A DNA stretch of 35,419 nucleotides from JAMXLO01 sp041487355 (GTDB lineage: Bacteria > Pseudomonadota > Alphaproteobacteria > Acetobacterales > Acetobacteraceae), in the NCBI GenBank assembly GCA_041487355.1, contig JBGPND010000027.1:1-35419 (forward strand), read 5' to 3'. Of this stretch, positions 1 to 7,044 are shown piece after piece. A program made the translations under genes and the position numbers. Under the pieces are notes generated by a model. The model ran no database searches. It was not told the origin of the DNA and worked only from the letters and a program-made list of their open reading frames with translations. Positions within the stretch are counted from its first letter, which is position 1, and each line of letters begins with the position of its first letter.

Positions 1-399
1 CTGCACAACGGGCTGCGCCCGATCAGCCAGGACGCGCTGCACGTGCTGGACGACATCGCCTATCACTCATACGGGGTGCCCGCGACGCCGGAGGAGTGCG
101 AGGCGCTCGGCCGCACCTGCGCCCACGGGAGCTGCGTGGTATTGCTCAACCACGGACTGCTCACACTCGGCGAGACGATCCACGGCACGCTGATGCGCCT
201 CTACATGATGGAGCGGGCATGCGAACTGGAGCTGATCGCGCGCACCATGGACGCGCCGCCGGTGCAGATCGATGACCATGTCGTGCGCAAGGCGGCGGAG
301 CGGATGAAGAAGATCCGCGGAACCGAGAGCTACGGGCTGATGGAGTGGCTGGGCCTGGTGCGCACGGTGGATCGCAAGGGGGTCGACTACCGGCAGTGA
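1..399 (+). CDS. Class II aldolase/adducin family protein, 3' part only
   Basis: The reading frame is open from the first base, so the gene starts upstream of the window and only about 132 C-terminal residues are visible. They include the family pattern LLNHGLLTLGETI, whose histidine belongs to the zinc-binding set of class II aldolases, followed by a helical tail (LMRLYMMERACELELIA). Members are zinc-dependent aldolases or epimerases acting on small phosphorylated or free sugars, or uncharacterised relatives. Two of the metal-ligand histidines lie in the missing N-terminal part, so activity and substrate cannot be judged. The GTG at base 43 is internal and should not be taken as the start. 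The gene ends 88 bases before ndk and is probably a separate unit. Confidence 0.8.
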   Translation: MHNGLRPISQDALHVLDDIAYHSYGVPATPEECEALGRTCAHGSCVVLLNHGLLTLGETIHGTLMRLYMMERACELELIARTMDAPPVQIDDHVVRKAAERMKKIRGTESYGLMEWLGLVRTVDRKGVDYRQ

Positions 400-487
400 T
401 CGGCGGGTGGCGGGGCTGGTGGTTGCGGTCATGCGTGAGAACGCTTAGTCAGCCGCCCTCATCAGTCCACTGACCAGGAGTACGCCG

Positions 488-910
488 ATGGCGACCGAGC
501 GCACGCTGTCCATCATCAAGCCCGATGCCACGCGGCGCAACCTGACCGGCAAGATCAATGCGTGCCTCGAAGCGGCCGACCTGCGGATCGTGGCGCAGAA
601 GCGGCTGCAGCTGACCCAGGCACAGGCGGAGGCGTTCTATGCCGTGCACAGGGAGCGCGGCTTCTATCGCGACCTGGTCAACTTCATGATCTCCGGCCCT
701 GTCGTGGTGCAGGTGCTGGAGGGCGACAACGCCGTGGCGAAGAACCGCGAGGTGATGGGCGCCACCGATCCGAAGAAGGCCGCCGCAGGCACGATCCGCG
801 CGCAGTTCGCCGAGGACATCGAGGCGAACTCCGTGCATGGCTCGGACAGCGCGGAGAACGCGGAGACGGAAATCGCCTTCTTCTTCGCCGGGATCGAAAT
901 CGTCGGCTGA
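488..910 (+). CDS. ndk: Nucleoside diphosphate kinase
   Basis: Transfers the gamma-phosphate of ATP to nucleoside diphosphates through a phospho-histidine intermediate, balancing cytosolic NTP and dNTP pools. The 140-residue length is standard. The N-terminus ERTLSIIKPDATRRN is typical, and the active-site motif NSVHGSDS places the catalytic histidine at residue 117. The ATG at 488 is preceded by a purine-rich ribosome-binding site (CAGGAG, about 8 bases upstream). The stop codon shares one base with the start of the following VOC-family gene (TGATG), which implies translational coupling. Full-length with all expected motifs; identification is secure. Confidence 0.97.
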   Translation: MATERTLSIIKPDATRRNLTGKINACLEAADLRIVAQKRLQLTQAQAEAFYAVHRERGFYRDLVNFMISGPVVVQVLEGDNAVAKNREVMGATDPKKAAAGTIRAQFAEDIEANSVHGSDSAENAETEIAFFFAGIEIVG

Positions 911-1800
911 TGACGAACGGGCCGCGCAACGGCCCCCTGGGGCTCGAGCATCCGCTGGTCGTGTCGCACAATCTCGACGCGCTGGCCGAGCGCTACCGCG
1001 CCATGGGCTTCGCGCCGACGCGGAAGGGGTATCACCCCTGGGGCACCGGGACGCAGCTCGTGCTGTTCCCGGACAATTTCATCGAGCTGATGGGCATCGA
1101 CGATTACGACCTGATCGATCTCCCGAGCCCCGGCGGGTTCCGCTTCGGCCGCTTCATTGCCGACCAGCTGAACCGTCGGGAAGGCATTGCGATGATTGCG
1201 CTGCACAGCGATGACGCGCAGGCGGACCTGGCGACGGTGACCGCACGGGGCGTGGAGACCGACGGGCCGGTCGATTTCCGCCGCGAGGTCGCGCTGCCGG
1301 ACGGCACCAAGGACGAGGCTGTGGTGACGCTGGCGATGCTGATCGACTACGACCAGCCGCAGCTTTCGCATTTCATCTGCCAGCAGCACCGGCCGGAATT
1401 CGTCTGGGTGCCCGACTGGATGCAGCATCCGAATGGGGCCGAGGCCATCGTGCGCGTGGTCTATGCCGCCGCGGAACCTTACGCCGTGTGGCAGCGGTTT
1501 GCCGGGCTGTGGGGCGAGGAGGCGCTGCGGGAACTGGCTGGCGGCTTCAGCGTGACGACCCCGGGAGGCGAGCTGCTGGTGCTCGATCGTCCTTCGGCGG
1601 AGGCGCGCTTTGCGCCGGTGGCGATGCCAGCCGGTTGGCGCGATGCGCCGTGCGCCGTCGGCATTACCGTGCGCGCACCGGACATCAACTTGGTCCACAT
1701 GATCATGCTGCGCAACATGGTGCCGCATCTGCGCCTGGACGAGATCGTGCGGATACCACCGTCGCACGCCGGCAACGTGCTGCTGGAATTCGTTCCCTGA
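910..1800 (+). CDS. VOC-family (glyoxalase-like domain) protein
   Basis: A 296-residue soluble protein. It begins LEHPLVVSHNLDALAERYRAMGF, the usual opening of a vicinal-oxygen-chelate module with a metal-ligand-type histidine. A second, weaker repeat starts near residue 175 (GAEAIVRVVYAAAEPYAVWQRFAGLWG), so two related halves are likely. This fits the Glyoxalase_3-like group, in which enzymatic roles (dioxygenase, lyase or binding protein) are mostly untested. The start at 910 is chosen because it forms a TGATG overlap with the ndk stop. The same frame is open upstream to 562, but that part only shadows ndk. Family placement is fairly firm; the substrate is unknown. Confidence 0.8.
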   Translation: MTNGPRNGPLGLEHPLVVSHNLDALAERYRAMGFAPTRKGYHPWGTGTQLVLFPDNFIELMGIDDYDLIDLPSPGGFRFGRFIADQLNRREGIAMIALHSDDAQADLATVTARGVETDGPVDFRREVALPDGTKDEAVVTLAMLIDYDQPQLSHFICQQHRPEFVWVPDWMQHPNGAEAIVRVVYAAAEPYAVWQRFAGLWGEEALRELAGGFSVTTPGGELLVLDRPSAEARFAPVAMPAGWRDAPCAVGITVRAPDINLVHMIMLRNMVPHLRLDEIVRIPPSHAGNVLLEFVP

Positions 1801-1882
1801 TGTGGCCTTTGGACGCCCGGCCTAGAGCAGAGTCCGCCAGGTTGCGCCACGAATGACCCAGGCGAGTCGCCTACGCCCCACC

Positions 1883-1906
1883 GTCATGGCCGGGGACGGC
1901 CATGAC
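1883..1906. repeat. REP-like palindrome between convergent genes
   Basis: A perfect 9-base inverted repeat, GTCATGGCC and GGCCATGAC, is separated by a 6-base loop. It sits between the converging ends of the VOC gene (1800) and the oxidase subunit IV gene (1950). The core resembles the extragenic GTCATGGCCGGG... palindromes common in alphaproteobacterial genomes. No T-run follows on either strand, so it is not a classic intrinsic terminator, although the hairpin may protect or end transcripts from both sides. Confidence 0.5.
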
Positions 1907-1949
1907 ATTCAAAGAACGACCATCTGTGGGGCAACCAAGCGAATCTTGC

Positions 1950-2114
1950 TTAGAGCAGGAAGACGGCCATTCCGACCAGCAGCACGACCAGGAAGATCAC
2001 GCACCACAGGGTGAACTGGGTAAAGCCGTGCCAGAAGTTCTGACGGTCGGCGAGGAAGGCTTCAGTCGTCTCGTCCCCGGCGGTGCGGGTTGGGGTTGCG
2101 CTGTGTTCGGCCAT
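1950..2114 (-). CDS. aa3-type cytochrome c oxidase subunit IV (small membrane subunit)
   Basis: A 54-residue protein with a charged N-terminus, the segment RQNFWHGFTQFTLWCVI and a single C-terminal membrane helix (FLVVLLVGMAVFLL). Size, the aromatic stretch just before the helix and one transmembrane segment match the bacterial aa3-oxidase subunit IV family (Pfam COX4_pro_2; the Paracoccus gene is ctaH). This subunit packs against the oxidase core and is not catalytic. The start is the ATG at 2114; the frame is open further upstream, but that arginine/proline-rich sequence shadows purN. It lies 37 bases after purN on the same strand. The protein is so short that the call rests on pattern rather than catalytic residues. 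Confidence 0.72.
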   Translation of the reverse strand: MAEHSATPTRTAGDETTEAFLADRQNFWHGFTQFTLWCVIFLVVLLVGMAVFLL

Positions 2115-2151
2115 TCGGTGCCTCGGCTGGCGGGATGGGTTCGTGGCCGTT

Positions 2152-2793
2152 CTATTGCAGCGAAGCGGAGGCGGGCAAGGGGTTGAGCAACGCCGCGCCG
2201 GCCGGCGGCGGGGTTCCGGTGCCATCCGCCGCGAACAGTCGCAGCGCAAGCGGGTAGATCGCGTGTTCCTGCGCCAATACCCGATCGGCGAGGCTTTGCT
2301 CGGTATCGCCAGGCAGCACCGGCACGGCCGCCTGAGCCAGAATCGGGCCTTTGTCCATCGTCTGGGTGACCAGATGCACGGTGCAGCCGTGCAGCTTCAC
2401 CCCTGCGGCGAGAGCGCGCGCGTGCGTGTCCAGCCCGGGAAAGGCCGGCAGCAGGCTTGGGTGGATGTTGAGCATGCGGCCCTGCCAAGCGTCGACCAGG
2501 CGGGGAGTCAGCAGCCGCATATAGCCGGCGAGGCAGACGATTTCGATGCCGGCGTCGCGAAGCGCCGCGTCGATTTCCGCTTCATGCGCTGGCCGGTCGC
2601 CCCGGAAAGGCCGGTGGTCGATCGCCCGCGCGGTGACACCGGCCGCCCGCGCCAGCGCCAGGCCAGCCGCATCGGGCCGGTTCGAGATGACCAGCACGAT
2701 CTCCGCCGGATAGACCGGATCTCGGGCCGCGGCGATCAGCGCGGCCATGTTCGAGCCGCGCCCGCCGATCAGGATTGCGGTGCGGCGCCTCAC
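2152..2793 (-). CDS. purN: Phosphoribosylglycinamide formyltransferase (GAR transformylase)
   Basis: Third step of de novo purine synthesis: transfers a formyl group from 10-formyl-tetrahydrofolate to GAR. The 213 residues include the phosphate-binding GGRGSNM near residue 10, the catalytic core MLNIHPSLLPAFPG with Asn109 and His111, and Asp147 in MDKGP. Spacing of these three matches E. coli Asn106/His108/Asp144. The start is a GTG that overlaps the purM stop by 4 bases (GTGA), so purM and purN are translationally coupled. The last 20 residues or so are a proline/alanine-rich tail. Complete and typical. Confidence 0.96.
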   Translation of the reverse strand: MRRRTAILIGGRGSNMAALIAAARDPVYPAEIVLVISNRPDAAGLALARAAGVTARAIDHRPFRGDRPAHEAEIDAALRDAGIEIVCLAGYMRLLTPRLVDAWQGRMLNIHPSLLPAFPGLDTHARALAAGVKLHGCTVHLVTQTMDKGPILAQAAVPVLPGDTEQSLADRVLAQEHAIYPLALRLFAADGTGTPPPAGAALLNPLPASASLQ

Positions 2794-3872
2794 CCCGGCC
2801 AGCCGGCGGGCAGGTCGATCCGGACGTGAGCCGGACCGGCAGCCGCCTCGATCCGACCGATGCAGGCGACGCTCTCCCCCCGGTCGCGCAGCAGCTCGGT
2901 GGCGGCGTCAGGGTCGGCGACCACGATGGCCATGCCGATCCCGCAGTTGAACACGCGCAGCATCTCGGCGGGCGCGATGCCGCCGGTCCGGGCCAGCCAG
3001 GCGAACACTGGCGGCACGGACCAGTAAGGCTCCAGCACGGCCACCGTCTCGTCGGGCAGCACCCGTGGCAGGTTGCCCGGCAGGCCGCCGCCTGTGATGT
3101 GTGCCGCGGCCTTGAGCAAGCCTGCCCGGTGCAGCGCGAGCAGGGCAGGCACATAGATTCGCGTCGGCACCATCAGCGCCTGGCCGAGCGATATGGCCGG
3201 ATCGAATGGCGCGGGCGCGCTCCAGGGAAGTCCGCTGATTTCCACCACCCGGCGCACCAGGGAATAGGCGTTGGAATGCACGCCGGAACTCGCCAGTCCC
3301 AGCACGGCGTCGCCGGGCGCCACGCCATGCGGCAACAGCCGCCCGCGCTCTGCTGCGCCAACCGCGAAGCCGGCGAGGTCGTAGTCGCCCTCGCCATACA
3401 TGCCGGGCATCTCGGCGGTCTCGCCACCCACCAGGGCGCAGCCGGCCTCGTTGCACCCCGAGGCGATGCCGGCGATCACCGCCCGTGCCTGGCGCGGATC
3501 GAGCTTCCCGGTGGCGAAGTAGTCCAGGAAAAACAGCGGTTCCGCGCCTTGCACCACCAGATCGTTGACGCACATCGCTACCAGATCGACGCCGACCGTG
3601 TCGTGGATGCCCGTCTCGATCGCGACTCTCAGCTTCGTCCCGACGCCGTCCGTGCTGGAGACCAAGACCGGGTCGACGAACCCCGCGGCCTTCAGGTCGA
3701 ACAAGGCGCCGAAGCCGCCAAGCCCGCCGATCACCCCCGGACGGGATGTCGCGCGGGCCAATGGCTTGATCGCCTCGACCAGCGCGTCGCCCGCCTCGAT
3801 ATCCACCCCGGCGGCGCGATAGGTCAGGCCATTGCCGGTCGGCGCGCCTGAATCGTGATCACCCCTGGTCAT
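2790..3872 (-). CDS. purM: Phosphoribosylformylglycinamidine cyclo-ligase (AIR synthetase)
   Basis: Fifth step of purine synthesis: ATP-dependent closure of FGAM to aminoimidazole ribotide. The 360-residue protein has the AIRS signatures VSSTDGVGTKL and GGETAEMPGMY, plus the C-terminal HITGGGLPGNLPR and FNCGIGMAIVV segments. The ATG at 3872 is preferred because a GAGGG ribosome-binding site lies about 6 bases upstream and the protein then starts close to the conserved LTYRAAGVDIEAG. An in-frame start at 3956 would add 28 residues of low-complexity sequence. First gene of a purM-purN unit, divergent from the CDP-alcohol phosphatidyltransferase gene across about 137 bases. Confidence 0.96.
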   Translation of the reverse strand: MTRGDHDSGAPTGNGLTYRAAGVDIEAGDALVEAIKPLARATSRPGVIGGLGGFGALFDLKAAGFVDPVLVSSTDGVGTKLRVAIETGIHDTVGVDLVAMCVNDLVVQGAEPLFFLDYFATGKLDPRQARAVIAGIASGCNEAGCALVGGETAEMPGMYGEGDYDLAGFAVGAAERGRLLPHGVAPGDAVLGLASSGVHSNAYSLVRRVVEISGLPWSAPAPFDPAISLGQALMVPTRIYVPALLALHRAGLLKAAAHITGGGLPGNLPRVLPDETVAVLEPYWSVPPVFAWLARTGGIAPAEMLRVFNCGIGMAIVVADPDAATELLRDRGESVACIGRIEAAAGPAHVRIDLPAGWPG

Positions 3873-4009
3873 GGCGGCCCTCGATACGCTACTGCCTTGG
3901 TCCGTTGAGCTGCGCGATCGAGCGCAAGGCGGGTGGACGGTGGCGGAAACAACCATAGGCCCGCTGCTTCGCGCAATGCAGGGGGCGTAACGCGGGGAAA
4001 GGCGGACCG

Positions 4010-4579
4010 ATGCCTGACGGATCGCAAATCAGCCGCAGCACGTCCGCCGCATTGCTGACGTTGCCCAATGTCATCACCTTTGCCCGGCTTTGCGCCGTGC
4101 CGCTCTCGGTCTGGCTGGTGATGGAACGGCAGTTCGCCCAGGCGTTCTTCCTGTTCGTCGCCGCCGGCGCGTCCGATGCGGTCGATGGCTGGCTCGCGCG
4201 GCGCAACGGCGGAGGCAATTCCGTGGGGGCGATGCTCGATCCGGTGGCGGACAAGGCGTTGCTGGTGACGATGTATGTGACCCTCGCGGCGGTGAAGGTG
4301 CTGCCCGATTGGTTGGCGATCCTGGTGGTGTTTCGCGACGTCGTGATCGTCGGTGGCGTGGTTGTGCTGTCTCTGCTCGGCCAGGCGGTGGTGATCCGCC
4401 CGCTCTACGTCTCCAAGCTTAACACCGCGTTGCAGATCGTGCTGGTTGCGGTGACCCTGTTGCTGTCTGGCTTCGGCCTCGCTGCCCCGAGCACGGTGGG
4501 CATCCTGATCTGGACGGTCGCGGTCACCACGCTGGCGTCCGGCGCGGCCTATGTCTGGGTCACGGTGCGCCGCCGATGA
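4010..4579 (+). CDS. CDP-alcohol phosphatidyltransferase family membrane protein
   Basis: A 189-residue integral membrane protein with about five to six hydrophobic segments. It carries the complete CDP-alcohol phosphotransferase motif D-x2-DG-x2-AR-x8-G-x3-D-x3-D: Asp56, Asp59, Gly60, Ala63, Arg64, Gly73, Asp77 and Asp81. These aspartates bind two metal ions and CDP-diacylglycerol. Members of this size include phosphatidylglycerophosphate synthase (PgsA) and the CDP-DAG-dependent cardiolipin synthase; the sequence alone does not let me choose. The stop overlaps the next start by 4 bases (ATGA), which links it to the PerM-like gene. Confidence 0.88.
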   Translation: MPDGSQISRSTSAALLTLPNVITFARLCAVPLSVWLVMERQFAQAFFLFVAAGASDAVDGWLARRNGGGNSVGAMLDPVADKALLVTMYVTLAAVKVLPDWLAILVVFRDVVIVGGVVVLSLLGQAVVIRPLYVSKLNTALQIVLVAVTLLLSGFGLAAPSTVGILIWTVAVTTLASGAAYVWVTVRRR

Positions 4580-5742
4580 CCGACGGCGCCGAACTCCCGC
4601 CGCCCGGAGCGCCACCGCCCGCCGAACGCCGGTCCTGGTTCCCGGAGGCGTCGGCCCAGATGTCTGGGCAGGCCACTCGTGGCCAGCGGGTTGCGCTGGT
4701 GGTCGGCCTGCTGGTGGTGGCCTGGCTGACGCTGCAACTGTTCGCCTCGGTTCTGGCGCCGTTCGTGGCGGCGGCGGGGATCGCCTATGTGCTCGATCCG
4801 CCGACCACGCGGCTCACCCGGCTCGGGTTGGGCCGCAGCGTCGCCGCCTTGCTGATGATCCTGACCCTGCTGGCCGCGGTCCTGCTGTTCGCCCTGCTGC
4901 TCTACCCGCTGATCCTGCAACAGATCGGCCTGTTGCTCGGCCGCATCCCGCAATACGTGCAACTGCTGCAGCGCTGGGCCAGCGCGGTCATCACGGACCT
5001 GCAGACGAATTTCGGCTCCGACGTGGTGAACGACAAGCTGCGCGATCTGGTGAGCAGCCAGGCCGGCAACATGCTGAGCTTCATTGCCTCGTCGGTGACC
5101 AGCGTGACCGGCGCCGGCTTCGCGATCTTCAATGTGCTGACCCTCGCCGTGGTGACGCCGGTGGTGGGGTTCTACCTGCTGCGTGACTGGCAGCGGGTGA
5201 TCGGCATGGTCGATTCCTGGCTGCCGCATCGCTATGCCGACGTGATCCGTGCCCAGGCCAGCGAGGTCGACCGCATCCTGTCAGCCTGGGTGCGCGGCCA
5301 GGCCCTGTGTTGCCTGATCCTGGCGCTTTATTACGCGTCGGCGCTGACCGTGGCCGGGCTCGACCTCGGCCTGATCGTCGGCATGGCGGCGGGCTTGCTG
5401 TCGTTTATTCCCTATGTCGGCTCGATCACCGGCGGCGTCACGGCGATCGGGCTGGCTTTGGCGCAGTTCCCGCACTGGCGGGGGGTGATCGTGGTGGGCG
5501 GCGTGCTGGTGGTCGGCCAGATCCTCGAAGGCTACGTGATCTATCCGCGCTTCCTCGGCGACCGGGTGGAATTGCCGGCAGTGTGGGTGATCTTCGCCTT
5601 GTTCGCCGGCGGCGCGGCGTTCGGTTTCCTCGGCGTCATGCTGGCGGTTCCGGTGGCGGCGACGATCGGCGTGCTGTGTCGCTTCTGGCTGCGTCGCTAC
5701 CTCGCGAGCCCGCTCTACCTGGACCCGCCGAGCAAGCCGTAA
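4576..5742 (+). CDS. AI-2E/PerM-family transporter
   Basis: A 388-residue polytopic inner-membrane protein of the AI-2 exporter/PerM superfamily. Two N-terminal hydrophobic segments (about residues 35-60 and 65-120) are followed by a soluble amphipathic stretch with FGSDVVNDKL. The C-terminal membrane block holds the family-typical LSFIPYVGSITGG and LEGYVIYPRFLGDRVELPAVWVI. Relatives include Na+/H+ antiporters and the E. coli AI-2 exporter TqsA; the transported species here is unknown. The start overlaps the preceding stop (ATGA). PerM-like genes are often found upstream of hdaA and ppk in alphaproteobacteria, as here, apart from the intervening DoxX gene. Confidence 0.9.
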   Translation: MTDGAELPPPGAPPPAERRSWFPEASAQMSGQATRGQRVALVVGLLVVAWLTLQLFASVLAPFVAAAGIAYVLDPPTTRLTRLGLGRSVAALLMILTLLAAVLLFALLLYPLILQQIGLLLGRIPQYVQLLQRWASAVITDLQTNFGSDVVNDKLRDLVSSQAGNMLSFIASSVTSVTGAGFAIFNVLTLAVVTPVVGFYLLRDWQRVIGMVDSWLPHRYADVIRAQASEVDRILSAWVRGQALCCLILALYYASALTVAGLDLGLIVGMAAGLLSFIPYVGSITGGVTAIGLALAQFPHWRGVIVVGGVLVVGQILEGYVIYPRFLGDRVELPAVWVIFALFAGGAAFGFLGVMLAVPVAATIGVLCRFWLRRYLASPLYLDPPSKP

Positions 5743-5840
5743 TGGATTTTTCCCGCTCGCTTGGCGTCTCCTGAGAGAGGGGTCAAACTCACAGGCACAT
5801 GATCGCGGCATCGCTACCCCAAAAAGGGGAGATTCAACTC

Positions 5841-6245
5841 ATGCCAGCTCTCGCGCGACTGCAGAGCGAATGGGAGCCACGGGTCCTCAGCATCCTGCGG
5901 ATCGTGGTGGGCCTGCTGTTCATGGAACATGGCCTAGCCAAGCTGTTCGGCTTCCCGACCGCTGCGGTCCAGCCGGCGATGTTCCAGCTTCTCTGGTTTG
6001 CCGGGGTCATCGAGACATTTGGCGGTCTGTTGCTTGCCTTGGGCCTGTTCACCCGCCCGGTGGTGTTCATCATGTCCGGCGAGATGGCGGTGGGCTATTT
6101 CTATGCGCATCAGCCGAGGAACTTTTTCCCTCTGCTCAATGGCGGCGATGCGGCAATCCTCTACTGCTTTCTCTTCTTCTATTTCTTCATCGCAGGTGGC
6201 GGCGCCTGGAGCCTGGACCGGCTGCGCTCGTCTGGCCGCGACTGA
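5841..6245 (+). CDS. DoxX family membrane protein
   Basis: A 134-residue protein with four predicted membrane segments. The first contains ILRIVVGLLFMEHGLAKLFG and the second FAGVIETFGGLLLALGLFTRP, both hallmarks of the DoxX family. A glycine-rich end (GGGAWSLDRL) is also typical. DoxX proteins are small membrane subunits or redox-associated proteins; most bacterial members have no known reaction. The ATG at 5841 is preferred over 5799 because a GGGGAG ribosome-binding site lies about 9 bases upstream and the protein then begins at the usual place. It stands 98 bases after the PerM-like gene and 61 before hdaA, so it may have its own promoter. Confidence 0.9.
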   Translation: MPALARLQSEWEPRVLSILRIVVGLLFMEHGLAKLFGFPTAAVQPAMFQLLWFAGVIETFGGLLLALGLFTRPVVFIMSGEMAVGYFYAHQPRNFFPLLNGGDAAILYCFLFFYFFIAGGGAWSLDRLRSSGRD

Positions 6246-6306
6246 CGGTAGGCCCGCCGCGACGCCGGCCTTGACTGCGACGCACCCCCGAGTGCGGAGT
6301 AGCCCG

Positions 6307-6984
6307 GTGCGTGCCACAGGCCAACTGACCCTGCCATTTCCGCCGAGCCAGCGATTCGCCGCGGCGGATTTCCTGGAGGCGCCGTGCAACACGGCCGCGC
6401 TGACCTGGCTTGCCCGTACCCAGGACTGGCCGAACCGGCGGCTGGCGCTGTGGGGCGAGACAGGCAACGGCAAGACGCATCTGATGCACTTTTGGGCCGA
6501 GCGCGCCGGCGCCGTCCTGTGGCGCGGCCCGTCGCTGCATGGCCTGCCGGAGCTGCCCAAGCGCGGCGGCATCGCTCTCGACGAAGCCGATGCGACCGGG
6601 GACGAGACAGCCTTGCTGCATCTGCTGAACGCCGCGTGCGAGGCGGGCCTGCCCATGCTTCTCGCCGGCCGCACGCCGCCTTCACGCTGGCAGACGCACC
6701 TTCCCGACCTCGCCAGCCGCTTGCGGGCCATCACCGCCGTCGAGATCAGGGCACCGGACGATGAGCTGCTGCGGGCGCTGCTGATCCGGCTGGTCAAGCA
6801 GCGTCAACTCATCGTGTCGGAAACGGTGCATGAGTGGCTGCTGCGCCGCCTGCCTCGGACGCCGGCGGCACTGCGCGAGGCGGTGGCGCGGCTCGATGAA
6901 GCCGCGCTGGCCAGCGGTTCGGCCATCACAAGGGCGCTCGCCGCTGCGGTGCTGGCTGATATGATCGGCGCGTCCCCTGATTAA
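6307..6984 (+). CDS. hdaA: DnaA regulatory inactivator HdaA
   Basis: A 225-residue AAA+ protein that resembles the ATPase core of DnaA without its DNA-binding domain. With the DNA-loaded sliding clamp it stimulates ATP hydrolysis by DnaA and prevents over-initiation. The N-terminus carries a clamp-binding peptide, QLTLPF (residues 6-11). The Walker A motif GETGNGKT is at 50-57 and Walker B IALDEAD has Asp92-Glu93. The GTG at 6307 is chosen for its GGAG ribosome-binding site about 8 bases upstream and because it puts the clamp motif at the extreme N-terminus, as in the family; GTG at 6292 is the alternative. It lies directly upstream of ppk. Confidence 0.92.
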   Translation: MRATGQLTLPFPPSQRFAAADFLEAPCNTAALTWLARTQDWPNRRLALWGETGNGKTHLMHFWAERAGAVLWRGPSLHGLPELPKRGGIALDEADATGDETALLHLLNAACEAGLPMLLAGRTPPSRWQTHLPDLASRLRAITAVEIRAPDDELLRALLIRLVKQRQLIVSETVHEWLLRRLPRTPAALREAVARLDEAALASGSAITRALAAAVLADMIGASPD

Positions 6985-7044
6985 ATTTCCGGATCAGCCG
7001 GGCCCTCTCGCGGGACGCCCGGCGTCTCCTGTAGGATCGTGGCC

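Noticed and set aside
562..909. Longer start for the VOC-family protein
   Set aside because: This stretch lies within ndk in another frame and encodes an Arg/Gly-rich shadow. The TGATG overlap at 910 gives a normal VOC start.
2115..2249. Longer start for the oxidase subunit IV gene
   Set aside because: The added 45 residues are Arg/Pro-rich and overlap the purN 3' end. The ATG at 2114 gives the usual small-subunit length.
3873..3956. Longer start for purM
   Set aside because: It adds 28 residues without family similarity and has no ribosome-binding site better than the GAGGG before 3872.
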